Source: Caldimicrobium thiodismutans (GTDB taxonomy: Bacteria > Desulfobacterota > Thermodesulfobacteria > Thermodesulfobacteriales > Thermodesulfobacteriaceae). Taken from it: a stretch of 17,907 bases of DNA. The DNA is taken from assembly GCA_002877875.1 (NCBI GenBank), contig PNIE01000041.1, forward strand, positions 1-17,907. The letters run 5' to 3'. Position numbers and translations under genes: made by a program. Under the pieces are notes generated by a model, which saw nothing but the letters and a program-made list of their open reading frames with translations, did no database searches and was not told the origin of the DNA. Numbering within the stretch: the stretch's first letter is position 1; every line of letters starts with the position of its first letter. Shown here piece by piece: positions 6,473 through 13,657 of the stretch.

Positions 6473-6980
6473 GAAAATTTATAAACTCTTGCCTTAGGAA
6501 AGTCAATTTTATGAAATAAGACATAAAATCCCCTACATAGGCAGGAAGGCTTTTTGGGAATAAGAATGGAATTGACTTTTTTAAGCTATACTTTAAAAAA
6601 TTTAAAGACCTCACCTTTTGCAAAGATTCTCAGTTTTCAAAAAAACAAGGAGAAAAATTTATCTAAAAAGGGGAGAAGGCAATCTCTTTAAGGGTTAAGT
6701 TGTCAGAAAATTATCTCTTGTAAACCTTATAGACGCTTTAAAGCTAATCTCTGTGAAAGCTTTGCTTTCTAGACCGGGCTTTTATGAGAAGGTTAATGCT
6801 TTGTTTGTTAAACTCTCTCTTCCAATTAGCCTAAGGTTAATCAATTTTTATACAAAGTATCTCCAGAATCCTTGTTTTTCTGAACCTTAAAAAACCGGAA
6901 TCAGCCATCTTCATCTTTTAGAAAGGCTTGCCAAAAATTTAAAGGGTAAAGGAAGGGCTTTTTAGGATTAAGTCTTTAGT
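6473..6980 (+). pseudogene. Decayed coding region or non-coding spacer after trmD
   Basis: No intact gene is found here. One frame (codons beginning at 6471, 6474 and so on) holds protein-like segments interrupted by stops: 21 codons ending FWE, 30 codons ending LFKG, 63 codons from 6699 to 6887 with an amphipathic helical look, then 24 codons ending GKGRAF. The overall stop density is close to random for such AT-rich DNA, so the case for a pseudogene rests mainly on the 63-codon run and the shared frame. A cluster of stops near 6564-6602 overlaps a promoter-like repeat copy. rplS, the usual next gene after trmD, is absent. Confidence 0.3.
6543..6606 (+). repeat. Diverged copy 1 of a promoter-containing direct repeat
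   Basis: This copy shares an ordered set of blocks with 6949-7028: AGGAAGG, CTTTTT, GG-A-TAAG, TTGAC, GC, and a terminal TATACTTTAAAAAATTTAAA (6587-6606). The terminal block differs from the second copy only by one T. In this copy the spacer between TTGACT and TATACT is shortened to 9 nt, so any promoter is probably dead. Confidence 0.5.
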
Positions 6981-7028
6981 TTGACAAAAATGGCTGCAGT
7001 TTTATAATATACTTTTAAAAAATTTAAA
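6949..7028 (+). repeat. Diverged copy 2 of the direct repeat, carrying a functional-looking promoter
   Basis: It shares with 6543-6606 the blocks AGGAAGG, CTTTTT, GGATTAAG, TTGAC and a terminal TATACTTTTAAAAAATTTAAA (7008-7028). It contains the intact promoter for the secreted-protein gene. The two copies begin about 406 bp apart. Confidence 0.5.
6981..7008 (+). promoter_or_regulatory. Consensus sigma70 promoter
   Basis: A perfect -35 TTGACA (6981-6986) and a perfect -10 TATAAT (7003-7008) are separated by 16 nt. The predicted start near 7015 gives a leader of about 40 nt before the ATG at 7057. It should drive the secreted protein and coaBC. Confidence 0.85.
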
Positions 7029-7046
7029 TTAACCTTAAAATTCTGT

Positions 7047-7055
7047 GGAGGGAGG
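7047..7055 (+). promoter_or_regulatory. Ribosome binding site fixing the start at 7057
   Basis: GGAGGGAGG directly precedes the ATG at 7057; its first GGAGG is 5 nt away. A GTG at 7045 would place this site inside the coding region and would add four residues (MEGG) before a normal signal peptide, so it is rejected as the start. Confidence 0.7.
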
Positions 7056-7056
7056 T

Positions 7057-7485
7057 ATGAAAAAAAGACTTGGGTGGATTCTTTTAAGTCTTATATTTTT
7101 ATTTCCCCTGATGCTTTGGGCTGAGGAAAAGGTTGAGGTTGTTACCCCTGAGAAAATCGAGGTTAAAAGTGACATTTCTTACCCTGTACCTAATGTTCCT
7201 GTGTTAAGTGATCTGAGTTATCAACCTGAGGAGAGCGCTCTTTTAAAAACTGGTAGTTATCTTACGGGAATACTTGTTTTCAAAGGAAATTATAATGCCA
7301 GTTCCTTAGTTGAATTTTATCGTGTCCAGATGAAATCTCTTGGTTGGCAGGAGATAGGAAGTTTCACCTCTAAAGTCAATTTCCTTGCTTTTAAACGTCC
7401 TGAGGGCCAGGCTTTTATCAATATAAAAGAGGGCTTTTTCCAAACAGAATTAAGAATTATTGTTTTTCTCACCGGTGTTAAGTAA
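7057..7485 (+). CDS. Small secreted protein of unknown function
   Basis: The 142-residue protein begins with a clear signal peptide (MKKR then a hydrophobic run to LWA at about residue 22). No lipobox Cys is seen, so it is probably periplasmic. The rest is one compact domain with SYLTGILVFKGNY (67-79), EFYRVQMKSLGW (86-97) and FINIKEG (120-126). From memory, the pattern of a GS-G-L-Y-G segment followed by FY...M...GW occurs in small exported proteins of delta-proteobacteria-like genomes without a known function. Its stop overlaps coaBC by 11 bp, so the two are likely coexpressed from the strong promoter at 6981. I assign no function. Confidence 0.75.
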   Translation: MKKRLGWILLSLIFLFPLMLWAEEKVEVVTPEKIEVKSDISYPVPNVPVLSDLSYQPEESALLKTGSYLTGILVFKGNYNASSLVEFYRVQMKSLGWQEIGSFTSKVNFLAFKRPEGQAFINIKEGFFQTELRIIVFLTGVK

Positions 7486-8677
7486 GCGAAGAATTCTCCT
7501 TGGTATTTGTGGAGGAGTTGCTCTCTATAAGGCCTGTGAAGTTATTCGTCTTTTGAAAAAAGAGGGCGCAGAGGTAAAGGTAGTTCTTTCAACAGGGGCA
7601 GAAAAGTTTGCAAGTCCTCTTCTTTTTTCCGCTTTAACAGGAGAAAAAACTTATATTAATGAAGACTTTTTTGAGGCCTCAGGGGCTATCCCCCATATTG
7701 AACTTGCAAGATGGCCTGAGCTAATTCTTATTCTTCCTGCAACCGCTTCCTTTCTTTCAAAATTAAGATGTGGGCAGGCAAGTGAACTTCTCCTTGCCCT
7801 TCTTTTGGCCACCAAAGCACCAGTTTATCTTTTCCCTTCAATGAACACTGCCATGCTTGAACATCCAGCAACCCAGGAAAACATAAAAAATCTTCGTTCT
7901 TATGGATATTTGGTCTATGAGCCAGCAAAGGGAGAACTTGCCTGCGGTGAAAGGGGAAAAGGAAGACTTCCAGAGCCTGAAGAAATCCTTGAACTGGTTA
8001 AGGCTCACTTTAAGCCGAAGGATCTATTGGGAAAAAAAATTCTTATAACAGGAGGCCCAACCAGAGAATACCTTGACCAAGTAAGATTTATCACTAATGC
8101 CTCATCAGGAAAGACTGCTCTTTTTTTACTTAAGGAAGCCTATTATAGAGGAGGGGAGATATATTTTATCTGGGGTGGAGGGCAAATTAACTTGCTCCTT
8201 CCAAGACTTGATTATACACATAATATTCCCTATCCAAGGATTATTACTGTGTCCACAACAGAAGAGATGCTTGAAAGGGCAAAAGAAATCTTTCCTGAGG
8301 TAAATATAGCTATTTTTGCAGCAGCCCCTTGTGACTTTAGGCCTAAAAAAATTTATCCAGGAAAAATTAAAAAGAAAGAAGAGATGGAGCTATCCCTAGA
8401 ATTAACCCCGGATATCGCAAAGACCCTTTCTACTTTAAAATCTCATCAATTAACTGTTGGCTTTGCCCTTGAAGAAAGAGAGAAACTTTCTTTCTATGCT
8501 CGAACCAAGAAAAAAGAAAAGGCCTTTGATTGGCTTATTGCTAATCCTATTGAAACTATAGGGGCAGATATCTCAGATTATTTTATCTTAGGGCCAGATT
8601 TTGAAAGGGAATATAAGGGTATCTCTAAGGAGGAACTGGCTAAAAAGCTCTTTGATTTAATACTTGAGATTTCTTAG
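7475..8677 (+). CDS. coaBC: Bifunctional CoaBC (PPC synthetase / decarboxylase)
   Basis: CoaBC makes 4'-phosphopantetheine from phosphopantothenate and cysteine in coenzyme A synthesis. The 400-residue protein has an N-terminal flavin decarboxylase domain: GICGGVALYKA, H74 in IPHIELARW, ILPATAS, PSMNTAM with N124, and the catalytic flap Cys in ACGERGKGRLPEP (C157). These positions are one off the E. coli residues H75, N125 and C158. The C-terminal synthetase domain has GGPTREYLDQVRFITNASSG and the KIKK motif. GTG at 7475 is preferred over an earlier TTG at 7460 because it gives the usual short N-terminus; neither has an SD. It overlaps the preceding gene by 11 bp and AhbD convergently by 38 bp. 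Confidence 0.93.
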   Translation: MLSKRRILLGICGGVALYKACEVIRLLKKEGAEVKVVLSTGAEKFASPLLFSALTGEKTYINEDFFEASGAIPHIELARWPELILILPATASFLSKLRCGQASELLLALLLATKAPVYLFPSMNTAMLEHPATQENIKNLRSYGYLVYEPAKGELACGERGKGRLPEPEEILELVKAHFKPKDLLGKKILITGGPTREYLDQVRFITNASSGKTALFLLKEAYYRGGEIYFIWGGGQINLLLPRLDYTHNIPYPRIITVSTTEEMLERAKEIFPEVNIAIFAAAPCDFRPKKIYPGKIKKKEEMELSLELTPDIAKTLSTLKSHQLTVGFALEEREKLSFYARTKKKEKAFDWLIANPIETIGADISDYFILGPDFEREYKGISKEELAKKLFDLILEIS

Positions 8678-9719
8678 GCTGATAAGTGCAAAGAGGTTCC
8701 TCTTCAAGATAGTCTCCTGTAGCTTCATAAGCCCTTGCCCTACATCCACCACAAACCCTTATGTATTCACATCTACCACACTTTCCTTTGTAAAGGCTGA
8801 AATTTCTTAAATTATTAAAGACTTCAGAATTTTCCCAGACCTCTTTGAAGGTATTTTTACGAAGATCTCCACAGGGAATTTCAAGATATCCACAGGTCTG
8901 AACAATGCCTCTGTGGGAGATAAAACAAAAACCAACTCCTGCAAGGCAACCCCTGGTTACAGCATCAAGCCCAAAAGTTTCATAGGTAACTTCTTTACCC
9001 TCAGCTCTTGCCCTCTCTCTCATGATTCGATAATAATGGGGGGCACAGGTAGCTTTTAAATGAAGGCCTGATTTTTCCCTCTGATCATAAAACCAGTTAA
9101 GCAAGGCTTCGTATCTCTCTGGTGAAAGACTCTCTTCTGAAAGCTTCTTTCCTCTTCCCACAGGCACAAGGAGAAAAATATGATGAGCTACTGCTCCTAG
9201 CTCCTTAGCAAGGGAATGCACCTTAGGAAGTTCATCAGCATTGATAGCTGTGATAGTGGTATTTATCTGAAAAGGGAGGCCAACCTCTTTTAAAATTTGA
9301 ATACCTCTTAAAGCTCCCTCAAAGGCACCAGGCATCTTTCTAAAACTGTCGTGAGCTTTGGCATCAGCACCATCAAGACTTATACTTACCCTTGAAATAC
9401 CAATCTCTTTAAGTTCTTTAGCTATCTCTTTGGTAAGTAGAGTCCCATTAGTAGCAAGCACAGGTTTTAAACCAAGACTTACAACTTTCTTGGCTATCTC
9501 AAAGAGATCCTTTCTTAAGAGAGGCTCTCCACCTGTAAGAATAATCACAGGCTTTGAAACTTCCGTAATCTCCTCAAGGATACGAAAAATCTCTTCAGTG
9601 GTAAGCTCTCCTTCATAGGGACCCATGGAAGCAGCAGCTCTACAATGTACACAATCAAGATTACAGCTTCGTGTAAGCTCCCAAGCAATAAGTCTTGGAA
9701 CGAATTTATTTTTCTCCAC
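8640..9719 (-). CDS. ahbD: AhbD-like radical SAM heme b synthase
   Basis: AhbD oxidatively decarboxylates Fe-coproporphyrin III to heme in the siroheme-dependent route of sulfate reducers and archaea. The 359-residue protein has the radical SAM cluster motif CNLDCVHC (C19, C23, C26) with the RSCNLxCxHCRAAA context, and GGEP at 63-66. A Cys-rich C-terminal region binds auxiliary cluster(s): C258, C265, C276, C283, C314, C317, C323, C326 and C344, including GKCGRCEYIRVCGGCRARAY. The sibling AhbC, or another SPASM-type maturase, is the main alternative. GTG start at 9719 with an AAGAGG site, 3 nt after the MOSC gene. It is the last gene of the ferritin operon; its final 12 codons are antisense to coaBC. 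Confidence 0.8.
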   Translation of the reverse strand: MEKNKFVPRLIAWELTRSCNLDCVHCRAAASMGPYEGELTTEEIFRILEEITEVSKPVIILTGGEPLLRKDLFEIAKKVVSLGLKPVLATNGTLLTKEIAKELKEIGISRVSISLDGADAKAHDSFRKMPGAFEGALRGIQILKEVGLPFQINTTITAINADELPKVHSLAKELGAVAHHIFLLVPVGRGKKLSEESLSPERYEALLNWFYDQREKSGLHLKATCAPHYYRIMRERARAEGKEVTYETFGLDAVTRGCLAGVGFCFISHRGIVQTCGYLEIPCGDLRKNTFKEVWENSEVFNNLRNFSLYKGKCGRCEYIRVCGGCRARAYEATGDYLEEEPLCTYQPKKSQVLNQRAF

Positions 9720-9722
9720 TTT

Positions 9723-10166
9723 TTAACCTCTTTTGAGAATTTTTACAGGGTCTCCTACTCTTAGAATTCCTCCTTTTAATACCTTGGTAAAGATTCCCCG
9801 GTTTCTCATTTCACATTTTCCCACTCTTTGGAAAATGGCACACCCATGATGGCATTTTTTTCCAATCTGAGTTACTTCAAAGAGACACTCTCCTGCAGAG
9901 ATAAGGTCTCCCACTTTTACTTGAGATAAATCCACATCAGTAGTTACATTTTCTGCAAGCTCGCCATAGGCAAGAGGCCGCCCAACTATTTCCTTCATCC
10001 ATTCAAGGGTATAAACATCAAGAAAGCTTACCTGTCTATGCCAGAGGCCAGCATGGGCATCTCCTTCAATTCCAAAATTTTCAATTACTCTGACCTCTAA
10101 GATATTTTCTTTAGGAACGCCTTTTTCTTTGCTTATGGAGAGAGCAAGGACCTTTCCTTCAAGCAT
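9723..10166 (-). CDS. MOSC-domain protein
   Basis: This 147-residue stand-alone MOSC domain shows GIEGDAHAG (32-40), WHRQVSFLD (42-50), GELAENVTT (68-76), and the Cys-rich IGKKCHHGCAIFQ (101-113; C105, C109), then C118 and a C-terminal GGILRVGDPV. MOSC proteins handle sulfur bound to a conserved Cys and are linked to molybdenum cofactor sulfuration or delivery. This compact subtype is common in anaerobes and sometimes fused to MoaB/MogA-type domains; none is fused here. The specific acceptor is unknown. ATG at 10166 has an AAGGAG site. It sits 10 nt after the FAA-hydrolase gene and 3 nt before ahbD. Confidence 0.85.
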   Translation of the reverse strand: MLEGKVLALSISKEKGVPKENILEVRVIENFGIEGDAHAGLWHRQVSFLDVYTLEWMKEIVGRPLAYGELAENVTTDVDLSQVKVGDLISAGECLFEVTQIGKKCHHGCAIFQRVGKCEMRNRGIFTKVLKGGILRVGDPVKILKRG

Positions 10167-10176
10167 CTCTTTCTCC

Positions 10177-10932
10177 TTACATTAAGGCCTGAACATAATT
10201 TCTCAAGACTCCAATACCTTCAATTTCAACTTCTACCGTATCTCCTGGATTTAAAGGGCCAACCCCTGGTGGCGTCCCCGTAGCAATTACATCTCCTGGA
10301 AGAAGAGTCATAATGTGAGAAATAAAATAAACAAGTTCCACAGGCTTAAAGATAAGCTCTTTGGTTGAGGAACTTTGCACAACTTTTCCATTAAGGCGGG
10401 TCTGAATCTTTAGATCTGAAGTATCAAGATCCTTCACGATAAAGGGACCAATAGGGGCAAAGGTGTTAAAACTCTTGCTTCTTGTCCATTGCTTATCTTT
10501 TCTCTGGAGATCTCTCGCAGTAACATCATTAAAACAGGTATAACCAAGAATAGCCTCCTCAGCTTCTTTATAACTTCTTGGCCGATAAATCTCTTTACTA
10601 ATCACAATAGCAAGCTCTCCTTCATAATGAACCTCTTTTGATTCTGAAGGTAAAAGAATATAATCCTCAGGGCCGATAATAGCTGTGGAAGGCTTGATAA
10701 AAATTAAAGGTTCCTCAGGAAGAGGCATCTTTAATTCTTCTGCATGATCTCTGTAGTTTAATCCCACTCCTATAATCTTGCTAGGTAAAGTTGGTGGAAG
10801 AATCTGTAATTCAAAAAGCTGATATTTCTCTGAAGGCCCTTGGCTAAGATCATAGACATAATCTCCTGTAATTAATCCAAAAAAGACTTTTTCCCCTTTT
10901 TTAAATCTTCCAATCTTTATGGGAAAGGCCAT
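10177..10932 (-). CDS. Fumarylacetoacetate hydrolase family enzyme
   Basis: This family cleaves or decarboxylates 2-oxo acids, for example oxaloacetate or acylpyruvates, using Mg2+. The 251-residue protein has the conserved IIGVGLNYRDHAEE, the metal ligands E104 and E106 in VHYEGELAIVI and D136 in FNDVTARDLQ, and the C-terminal PGDVIATGTPPGVG loop. Substrate cannot be told from sequence. Start: an ATG at 10932 gives the usual MAFPIKIGRF N-terminus and has GAGGA 11 nt upstream; a TTG at 10950 adds six residues, has no SD and overlaps the ferritin stop as TTGA. Within the ferritin operon, it may relate to central metabolism rather than iron. Confidence 0.88.
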   Translation of the reverse strand: MAFPIKIGRFKKGEKVFFGLITGDYVYDLSQGPSEKYQLFELQILPPTLPSKIIGVGLNYRDHAEELKMPLPEEPLIFIKPSTAIIGPEDYILLPSESKEVHYEGELAIVISKEIYRPRSYKEAEEAILGYTCFNDVTARDLQRKDKQWTRSKSFNTFAPIGPFIVKDLDTSDLKIQTRLNGKVVQSSSTKELIFKPVELVYFISHIMTLLPGDVIATGTPPGVGPLNPGDTVEVEIEGIGVLRNYVQALM

Positions 10933-10943
10933 TTCAAGAAATT

Positions 10944-10948
10944 TCCTC
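10944..10948 (-). promoter_or_regulatory. Ribosome binding site for the FAA-hydrolase ATG
   Basis: On the minus strand GAGGA lies 11 nt before the ATG at 10932, slightly far but the only SD-like site. It overlaps the ferritin stop codon, which would couple the two genes. Confidence 0.4.
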
Positions 10949-11465
10949 AAACTTGGGTCATAAGTAAATTTAAATCAAGGGGTCTCTGACTAAGTTCTTT
11001 ATCAAGATAAAAGAGAGGCTGTGGGTCATTCTTAATAAGTCTTAGTTTATTAAGAATGCTTTTAAAAGAGGCCTCTTCCTCAACCTGTTCTTCTACGAAC
11101 CATTGGAGGAAGTTTTCCGTAGCATAATCTTCAAGTTTTTTAGCAAGGCTTACCAGTTTGTTTATTCTTGAAGTAACCTCTTGTTCGTGGTGATAAGCAT
11201 ATTCAAAGGCAGCCTCAGGAGTCTCCCACTCACTAGGAGGCTTAGGCATTTCTTGAAGTATAACCCTTCCATCTCTTTCAAAAATAAACTTATAAAACTT
11301 CATAGCATGCATAAGCTCTTCAGCAGTTTGAGCCTTCATCCAATGGGCAAAGCCCTCAAGGCCCTTATCCTCAAAATAAGCAGCCATTGAAAGATATAGG
11401 TAAGCAGAATATAGCTCCCATTTCAATTGCTCATTTAAGGCCTCTTCCATTTCTTTACTTAGCAT
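10947..11465 (-). CDS. ftnA: Bacterial non-heme ferritin
   Basis: Ferritin oxidises Fe2+ and stores it in a 24-subunit shell. The 172-residue protein has all FtnA iron ligands at the same numbers as E. coli: E17, E50, H53, E94 and Q127 for sites A/B, with E126 and E130 near site C. Four helices and the short fifth are evident. No Met-rich heme-binding pattern of bacterioferritin is seen. ATG at 11465 has AAGGAGGT at good spacing. It is first in a minus-strand unit with the FAA-hydrolase, MOSC and AhbD genes. Only a TGATAAT half-site just upstream hints at Fur, which is insufficient. Confidence 0.95.
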   Translation of the reverse strand: MLSKEMEEALNEQLKWELYSAYLYLSMAAYFEDKGLEGFAHWMKAQTAEELMHAMKFYKFIFERDGRVILQEMPKPPSEWETPEAAFEYAYHHEQEVTSRINKLVSLAKKLEDYATENFLQWFVEEQVEEEASFKSILNKLRLIKNDPQPLFYLDKELSQRPLDLNLLMTQV

Positions 11466-11557
11466 TTTAAAACCTCCTTTTAAGAAATTATCATTTTAAA
11501 ATTAATTTAATCTTAATCTGCCAAAAAGCAATCTTTAATTTTTTTATAATTTAATCC

Positions 11558-11586
11558 TTGACTTAAGATTTTAAAAGACCTATTAT
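11558..11586 (+). promoter_or_regulatory. amrS promoter placed for a leaderless transcript
   Basis: A -35 TTGACT (11558-11563) and a -10 TATTAT (11581-11586, 5 of 6) are separated by 17 nt. Seven bases separate the -10 from the ATG at 11594, so the A of the start codon is the predicted first transcribed base. Confidence 0.7.
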
Positions 11587-11593
11587 AAATTTT

Positions 11594-12610
11594 ATGAATG
11601 AGGCTCTGCTCTATGAGAAACTGGAGGGTAAAAAGGTTCGTTGTTTTCTTTGTAATCATCATTGTCTAATTGAGCCTAACAAAACCGGTCTTTGTGGAGT
11701 TAGAATAAATAAAGAAGGACTTCTTTATACCCTGGTTTACGGAAAGGTTATAGCTGAAAATGTAGATCCTATTGAAAAAAAGCCTCTTTATCACTTTTTA
11801 CCTGGCTCCTATTCCTATTCTATTGCCACAGTAGGTTGTAATTTTCAATGCTCCTTTTGTCAAAACTTTGAAATCTCTCAGTATTCAAGGTTTTATCCCG
11901 GTGGAATCCCAGGCAAAAAGGTAACTCCTGAAGAGATTGTTAAGCAGGCTCTAGCTACTAATTCTCAGAGTATTTCCTATACCTATACAGAGCCCACTAT
12001 TTATTTCGAATTTGCCTTAGATTGTGCCAAATTAGCTGTTACTAAGGGTATAAAAAATGTCTTTGTTTCTAATGGTTATATGACCAAAGAGGCTCTGGAT
12101 TTGATAAGTCCCTACCTTCAGGGAATAAATGTGGATCTAAAGTCTTTTAAGGAAGATTTTTATCTTAGGATTTGTAAGGCAAAGCTTAAGCCAGTTTTAG
12201 AAAACCTTAAGTATCTTAAGAAAATCGGAATCTGGGTGGAAATAACCACCCTTATTATTCCCCAATTAAATGATAGTGAAGAGGAATTAAGGGAGATAGC
12301 CCGTTTTATTAGAGATGAACTTGGGCCAGAAACACCTTGGCATATCTCTCGTTTCTATCCCCAATTCAGGATGCTTGATAAACCGAGAACTCCTGTGGAA
12401 ACCCTTGAGAGGGCTTATGAGATAGGAAAGAGTGAAGGATTATATTTTGTATATGTGGGAAATGTTCCGGGACACGATAAAGAAAATACTTATTGTCCCA
12501 AATGTGGAGCCCTGCTTATAGAAAGATATGGTTTCTCTGTGCTACAAAATAGATTAAGAAATAGTGCCTGCCCTGATTGTGGCTTTCAAATCGCAGGAGT
12601 TTGGAATTGA
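11594..12610 (+). CDS. amrS: AmmeMemoRadiSam system radical SAM enzyme AmrS
   Basis: AmrS is a pyruvate-formate-lyase-activase-like radical SAM protein usually associated with AMMECR1 and Memo proteins; its reaction is not well established. The 338-residue protein has an N-terminal Cys-rich zinc-like region (C17, C20, C24, C34), the radical SAM motif CNFQCSFC (C82, C86, C89), VDLKSF near 181, and a C-terminal zinc ribbon (YCPKCG and ACPDCG). No AMMECR1 or Memo gene is in this window. The ATG at 11594 gives the family N-terminus (MNEALLYEKLEGKKVRCFLC) and has no SD, fitting a leaderless message. Its end overlaps rlmN convergently by 57 bp. Confidence 0.9.
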   Translation: MNEALLYEKLEGKKVRCFLCNHHCLIEPNKTGLCGVRINKEGLLYTLVYGKVIAENVDPIEKKPLYHFLPGSYSYSIATVGCNFQCSFCQNFEISQYSRFYPGGIPGKKVTPEEIVKQALATNSQSISYTYTEPTIYFEFALDCAKLAVTKGIKNVFVSNGYMTKEALDLISPYLQGINVDLKSFKEDFYLRICKAKLKPVLENLKYLKKIGIWVEITTLIIPQLNDSEEELREIARFIRDELGPETPWHISRFYPQFRMLDKPRTPVETLERAYEIGKSEGLYFVYVGNVPGHDKENTYCPKCGALLIERYGFSVLQNRLRNSACPDCGFQIAGVWN

Positions 12611-13651
12611 AAAATGATTTAAGACTCTTCTTCTTAACTGACCGCAGGCTGCCGAGATCTTAAGTCCTTTACTTTTTCTTATAGTGGTAAGGATACCCTG
12701 CGAGAGAAGATATTTTTGAAAAGCAAGGATTCTCTCTTCTTCAGGACGTTCATAAGGTAATTCTGGATGAGGATTAAAAGGAATAAGATTGATTTTAACA
12801 GGCATCTTTTTAAAAAGATTAGCTAGCTCTTTTGCGTGAATAAGAGAGTCATTTATGTTTTTAATCAAAATATATTCAATAGTATGTCTTCCATTTTTGA
12901 CCCTTGGAAAATCTTTTAGAGCTTTTATTAAGACTTTAAGAGGGTATTTTTTAGCGATAGGCATAAGCTTCTTTCTTAGTTCATCATTGGGGGCATGAAG
13001 GGATAAAGCAAGGGCTGTAGGAAAATCTTTTGCTAGCTCATACATCTTTTCCACAAGCCCTGCTGTAGAGACGGTAAGGCGCTTCCTTGAAAAATTAAAG
13101 CCCCTTTTATCCTCAAGAATTTTTAGAGCCTTTACTAAGTTTTTATAGTTAGCAAGAGGTTCTCCCATTCCCATAAAAACTATATTTCTTAGTGGAAGCT
13201 CTTCACCCTTTTCTTTAAGGTATCTTTTAGCAAGGACTACCTGAGAGATAATTTCATAGACCTTAAGATTTCTCTTAAAACCTGATTTTGCTGTAAGACA
13301 AAAGGTGCACCCTAAGGCGCAACCTACCTGGGTTGAAACACACAGGGTAAAATGGTCTCTCTCTGGGATTAAAACACTTTCAATGATTTCTCCATCCTCT
13401 AATTTTAAGGCAAATTTAGTGGTTCCTTCCTCATCCCTTTGAAGTTCAACTAATTCAGGGAGGGAAAGACTAAAGGCTTTATCAAGTTTCTCCCTTAAAA
13501 TTTTGGGAAGATTAGACATCTCGTCAAAGGAAATAGCTGCTTTACAGGTAATCCAATGATAGACCTGATCTCCTCTATAAGGTGGCTCTCCAAGATCTTT
13601 TAAAAAATTTCTTATCTCTTCAAGGTCAAAGTTTCTTAAATTGGGCTTCAT
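12554..13651 (-). CDS. rlmN: Dual-specificity 23S rRNA/tRNA adenine C2 methyltransferase RlmN
   Basis: RlmN methylates A2503 of 23S rRNA and A37 of some tRNAs by a radical SAM, methyl-Cys mechanism. The 365-residue protein has the cluster motif CALGCTFC (C111, C115, C118), the upstream C104 in LCVSTQVGC, GMGEPLANY (161-169), SLHAPND (217-223), and the methyl-accepting C336 in ISAACGQLR. The tail of about 26 residues after CGQL is a normal length but is encoded opposite the amrS zinc ribbon (57 bp overlap). ATG at 13651 has only a weak SD and lies 6 nt after serA, suggesting coupled expression. Confidence 0.95.
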   Translation of the reverse strand: MKPNLRNFDLEEIRNFLKDLGEPPYRGDQVYHWITCKAAISFDEMSNLPKILREKLDKAFSLSLPELVELQRDEEGTTKFALKLEDGEIIESVLIPERDHFTLCVSTQVGCALGCTFCLTAKSGFKRNLKVYEIISQVVLAKRYLKEKGEELPLRNIVFMGMGEPLANYKNLVKALKILEDKRGFNFSRKRLTVSTAGLVEKMYELAKDFPTALALSLHAPNDELRKKLMPIAKKYPLKVLIKALKDFPRVKNGRHTIEYILIKNINDSLIHAKELANLFKKMPVKINLIPFNPHPELPYERPEEERILAFQKYLLSQGILTTIRKSKGLKISAACGQLRRRVLNHFSIPNSCDLKATIRAGTIS

Positions 13652-13657
13652 TTTATC

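Noticed and set aside
6755..6769. Hairpin GAAAGC-TTT-GCTTTC as a terminator
   Set aside because: The stem is only 6 bp and no T-run follows; it also lies inside the longest open segment of the decayed region.
9358..9618. Plus-strand ORF opposite the AhbD-like gene
   Set aside because: It is antisense to conserved radical SAM coding sequence, Ser-rich in the way shadow frames are, and has no supporting signals.
11466..11500. Fur box in front of ferritin
   Set aside because: Only one TGATAAT half-site is present; the second half of the dyad is missing.
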